A stretch of 7,273 nucleotides of DNA from Acidobacteriaceae bacterium (GTDB lineage: Bacteria; Acidobacteriota; Terriglobia; Terriglobales; Acidobacteriaceae). The notes beneath the pieces were generated by a model. The model was not told the origin of the DNA. It saw only the letters and a list, made by a program, of their open reading frames with translations, and searched no databases. The position numbers were made by a program, and so were the translations under genes. The stretch lies in assembly GCA_003133425.1 (NCBI GenBank), contig PKXI01000132.1:14817-22089 (forward strand). Reading direction: 5' to 3'. Below, piece after piece: positions 6,744 through 7,273 of the stretch (its first letter is position 1; each line of letters begins with the position of its first letter).

Positions 6744-6818
6744 TAGCAGGTTGAGCGCTCCCAGCGCAGGTCCATGGGGGGCCAATTTATCAGCCCCAGA
6801 GCACCAACCTGCATCAAT
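6740..6818. mobile_element. Candidate miniature inverted-repeat element (69 bp) with 5-bp flanking direct repeats
   Basis: The core at 6745-6813 is bounded by perfect 8-bp inverted arms, GCAGGTTG (6746-6753) and CAACCTGC (6805-6812). It is flanked on both sides, after one A, by TCAAT (6740-6744 and 6814-6818). Inside are a second paired step, GCTC (6757-6760) with GAGC (6799-6802), and a hairpin GGGGC (6778-6782) with GCCCC (6793-6797) around a 10-nt loop. Terminal inverted repeats plus a 5-bp direct repeat are what a small non-autonomous insertion leaves (known). With a single copy in view it could also be a structured mRNA segment after pyrG. The left TCAAT overlaps the -35 box of the next promoter. 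Confidence 0.35.
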
Positions 6819-6880
6819 GGACGTTAAATGAGACTGGCACTCGTTCAGCAGTTTAACTGGCGATTATTTTCACCGTCCGG
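6819..6880. other. pyrG 3' intergenic stretch with short palindrome
   Basis: Sequence between the pyrG stop and the inverted-repeat segment. It contains the interrupted palindrome CAGTT-T-AACTG (6849-6859), whose one-base centre cannot form an RNA hairpin loop. I see no stem followed by a U-tract in either direction, so pyrG has no evident intrinsic terminator here. Confidence 0.4.
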
Positions 6881-7273
6881 TCATTTTTGTACTGCGGCCG
6901 GCTCGATTGCCAATTCGGGATTCAAGTGGTTTTTCCGATTCTTGTAGCTCGCCACAATGAACTCCCGGAACAGCGGATGCGGCTCGAGTGGCTTGGACTT
7001 GAACTCGGGGTGGAACTGGCAGCCGAGGAAGTAGGGGTGGCCGGGAATCTCGACAATCTCAACATAGGTCGCATCAGGTGTCGTACCGCTGAGACGCAGG
7101 CCGCCGCCGGTCAGCAGAGCTTCGTACTCGCGATTGAACTCGTAGCGATGGCGGTGGCGCTCGCTGATCTCGGTGGCGCCGCCATAAGCCTTTGCGGCCA
7201 GCGAATCCTCCTGCAGGATGCAGGTCCACGCGCCCAGGCGCATGGTGCCGCCCATCTCTTCGACGCCCAGCAG
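6881..7273 (-). CDS. pyrG: CTP synthase, C-terminal fragment (5' part outside the window)
   Basis: The last 130 residues, running off the right edge in frame (LLGVEE precedes the GGTMRLG motif). CTP synthase makes CTP from UTP, ATP and glutamine in the cytoplasm; E. coli PyrG has 545 residues, so about three quarters is missing. Seen in order: [10 protein letters not shown] (7-16), [12 protein letters not shown] (36-47), and [19 protein letters not shown] (84-102). The FHPEF histidine and glutamate (fragment residues 88 and 90) correspond to the His515 and Glu517 of the glutamine-amidotransferase triad in E. coli; the nucleophile cysteine lies upstream of the window. About 25 residues after the PHPLFREF end of the conserved domain form a non-conserved tail. 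CTP is also the co-substrate that activates Kdo, which links this gene to kdsA on the same strand. The partial state is a window effect. Confidence 0.97.
   Translation of the reverse strand: MLGVEEMGGTMRLGAWTCILQEDSLAAKAYGGATEISERHRHRYEFNREYEALLTGGGLRLSGTTPDATYVEIVEIPGHPYFLGCQFHPEFKSKPLEPHPLFREFIVASYKNRKNHLNPELAIEPAAVQK

Noticed and set aside
6776..6797. GGGGC/GCCCC hairpin as the pyrG terminator
   Set aside because: A 5-bp stem with a 10-nt loop and no following U-tract; better described as part of the larger inverted-repeat segment.
6881..7273. pyrG as a truncated pseudogene
   Set aside because: The frame stays open to the window edge with all conserved C-terminal motifs intact; the missing part is outside the window.

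Overview
The window looks like part of a diderm, moderately GC-rich bacterial chromosome, most probably from the Acidobacteriota (Terriglobia/Solibacter-type). Three things point there. There is a very large Oar-like TonB-dependent receptor with an N-terminal carboxypeptidase-regulatory-like domain, a type found in many copies in that phylum. A membrane-anchored winged-helix protein belongs to a family I associate with acidobacterial genomes. A kdsA gene implies Kdo-containing lipopolysaccharide and so an outer membrane. The phylum assignment is inference from protein style, not from a marker gene.

Layout. Positions 35-3499 (minus) hold a complete 1154-residue outer-membrane receptor. Positions 3500-4025 are a divergent control region of about 525 bp with a markedly AT-rich core near 3865-3915. 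It contains a perfect TATAAT box facing right and several small inverted and direct repeats. Positions 4026-5246 (plus) encode a 406-residue single-pass membrane protein whose N-terminal half reads as a divergent OmpR/PhoB-type winged helix and whose C-terminal half is predicted to lie outside the cytoplasm, the same order of parts as CadC/ToxR regulators. It converges, with a 9-bp gap, on a minus-strand cluster. In transcription order the cluster is pyrG (3' end only, cut by the window edge), an uncharacterised 189-residue protein with a helix-hairpin-helix/glycosylase-like stretch, and kdsA.

How the genes may work together. PyrG makes CTP and KdsA makes Kdo-8-phosphate; both feed CMP-Kdo synthesis for lipopolysaccharide, and pyrG-kdsA adjacency is known in other Gram-negative bacteria. 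Here the pair is split by the 189-residue gene, which has its own well-formed sigma70-type promoter (TTGACA, 17 bp, TATTGT), and by a 69-bp inverted-repeat segment flanked by TCAAT direct repeats that resembles a very small MITE. On the other side, the receptor and the transmembrane regulator are transcribed divergently, which suggests, but does not prove, a local sensing and uptake pair.

The least ordinary items are the transmembrane regulator next to the receptor, the 189-residue protein inserted between pyrG and kdsA, and the miniature inverted-repeat segment. No RNA gene, CRISPR array, transposase, integrase or phage gene was seen.
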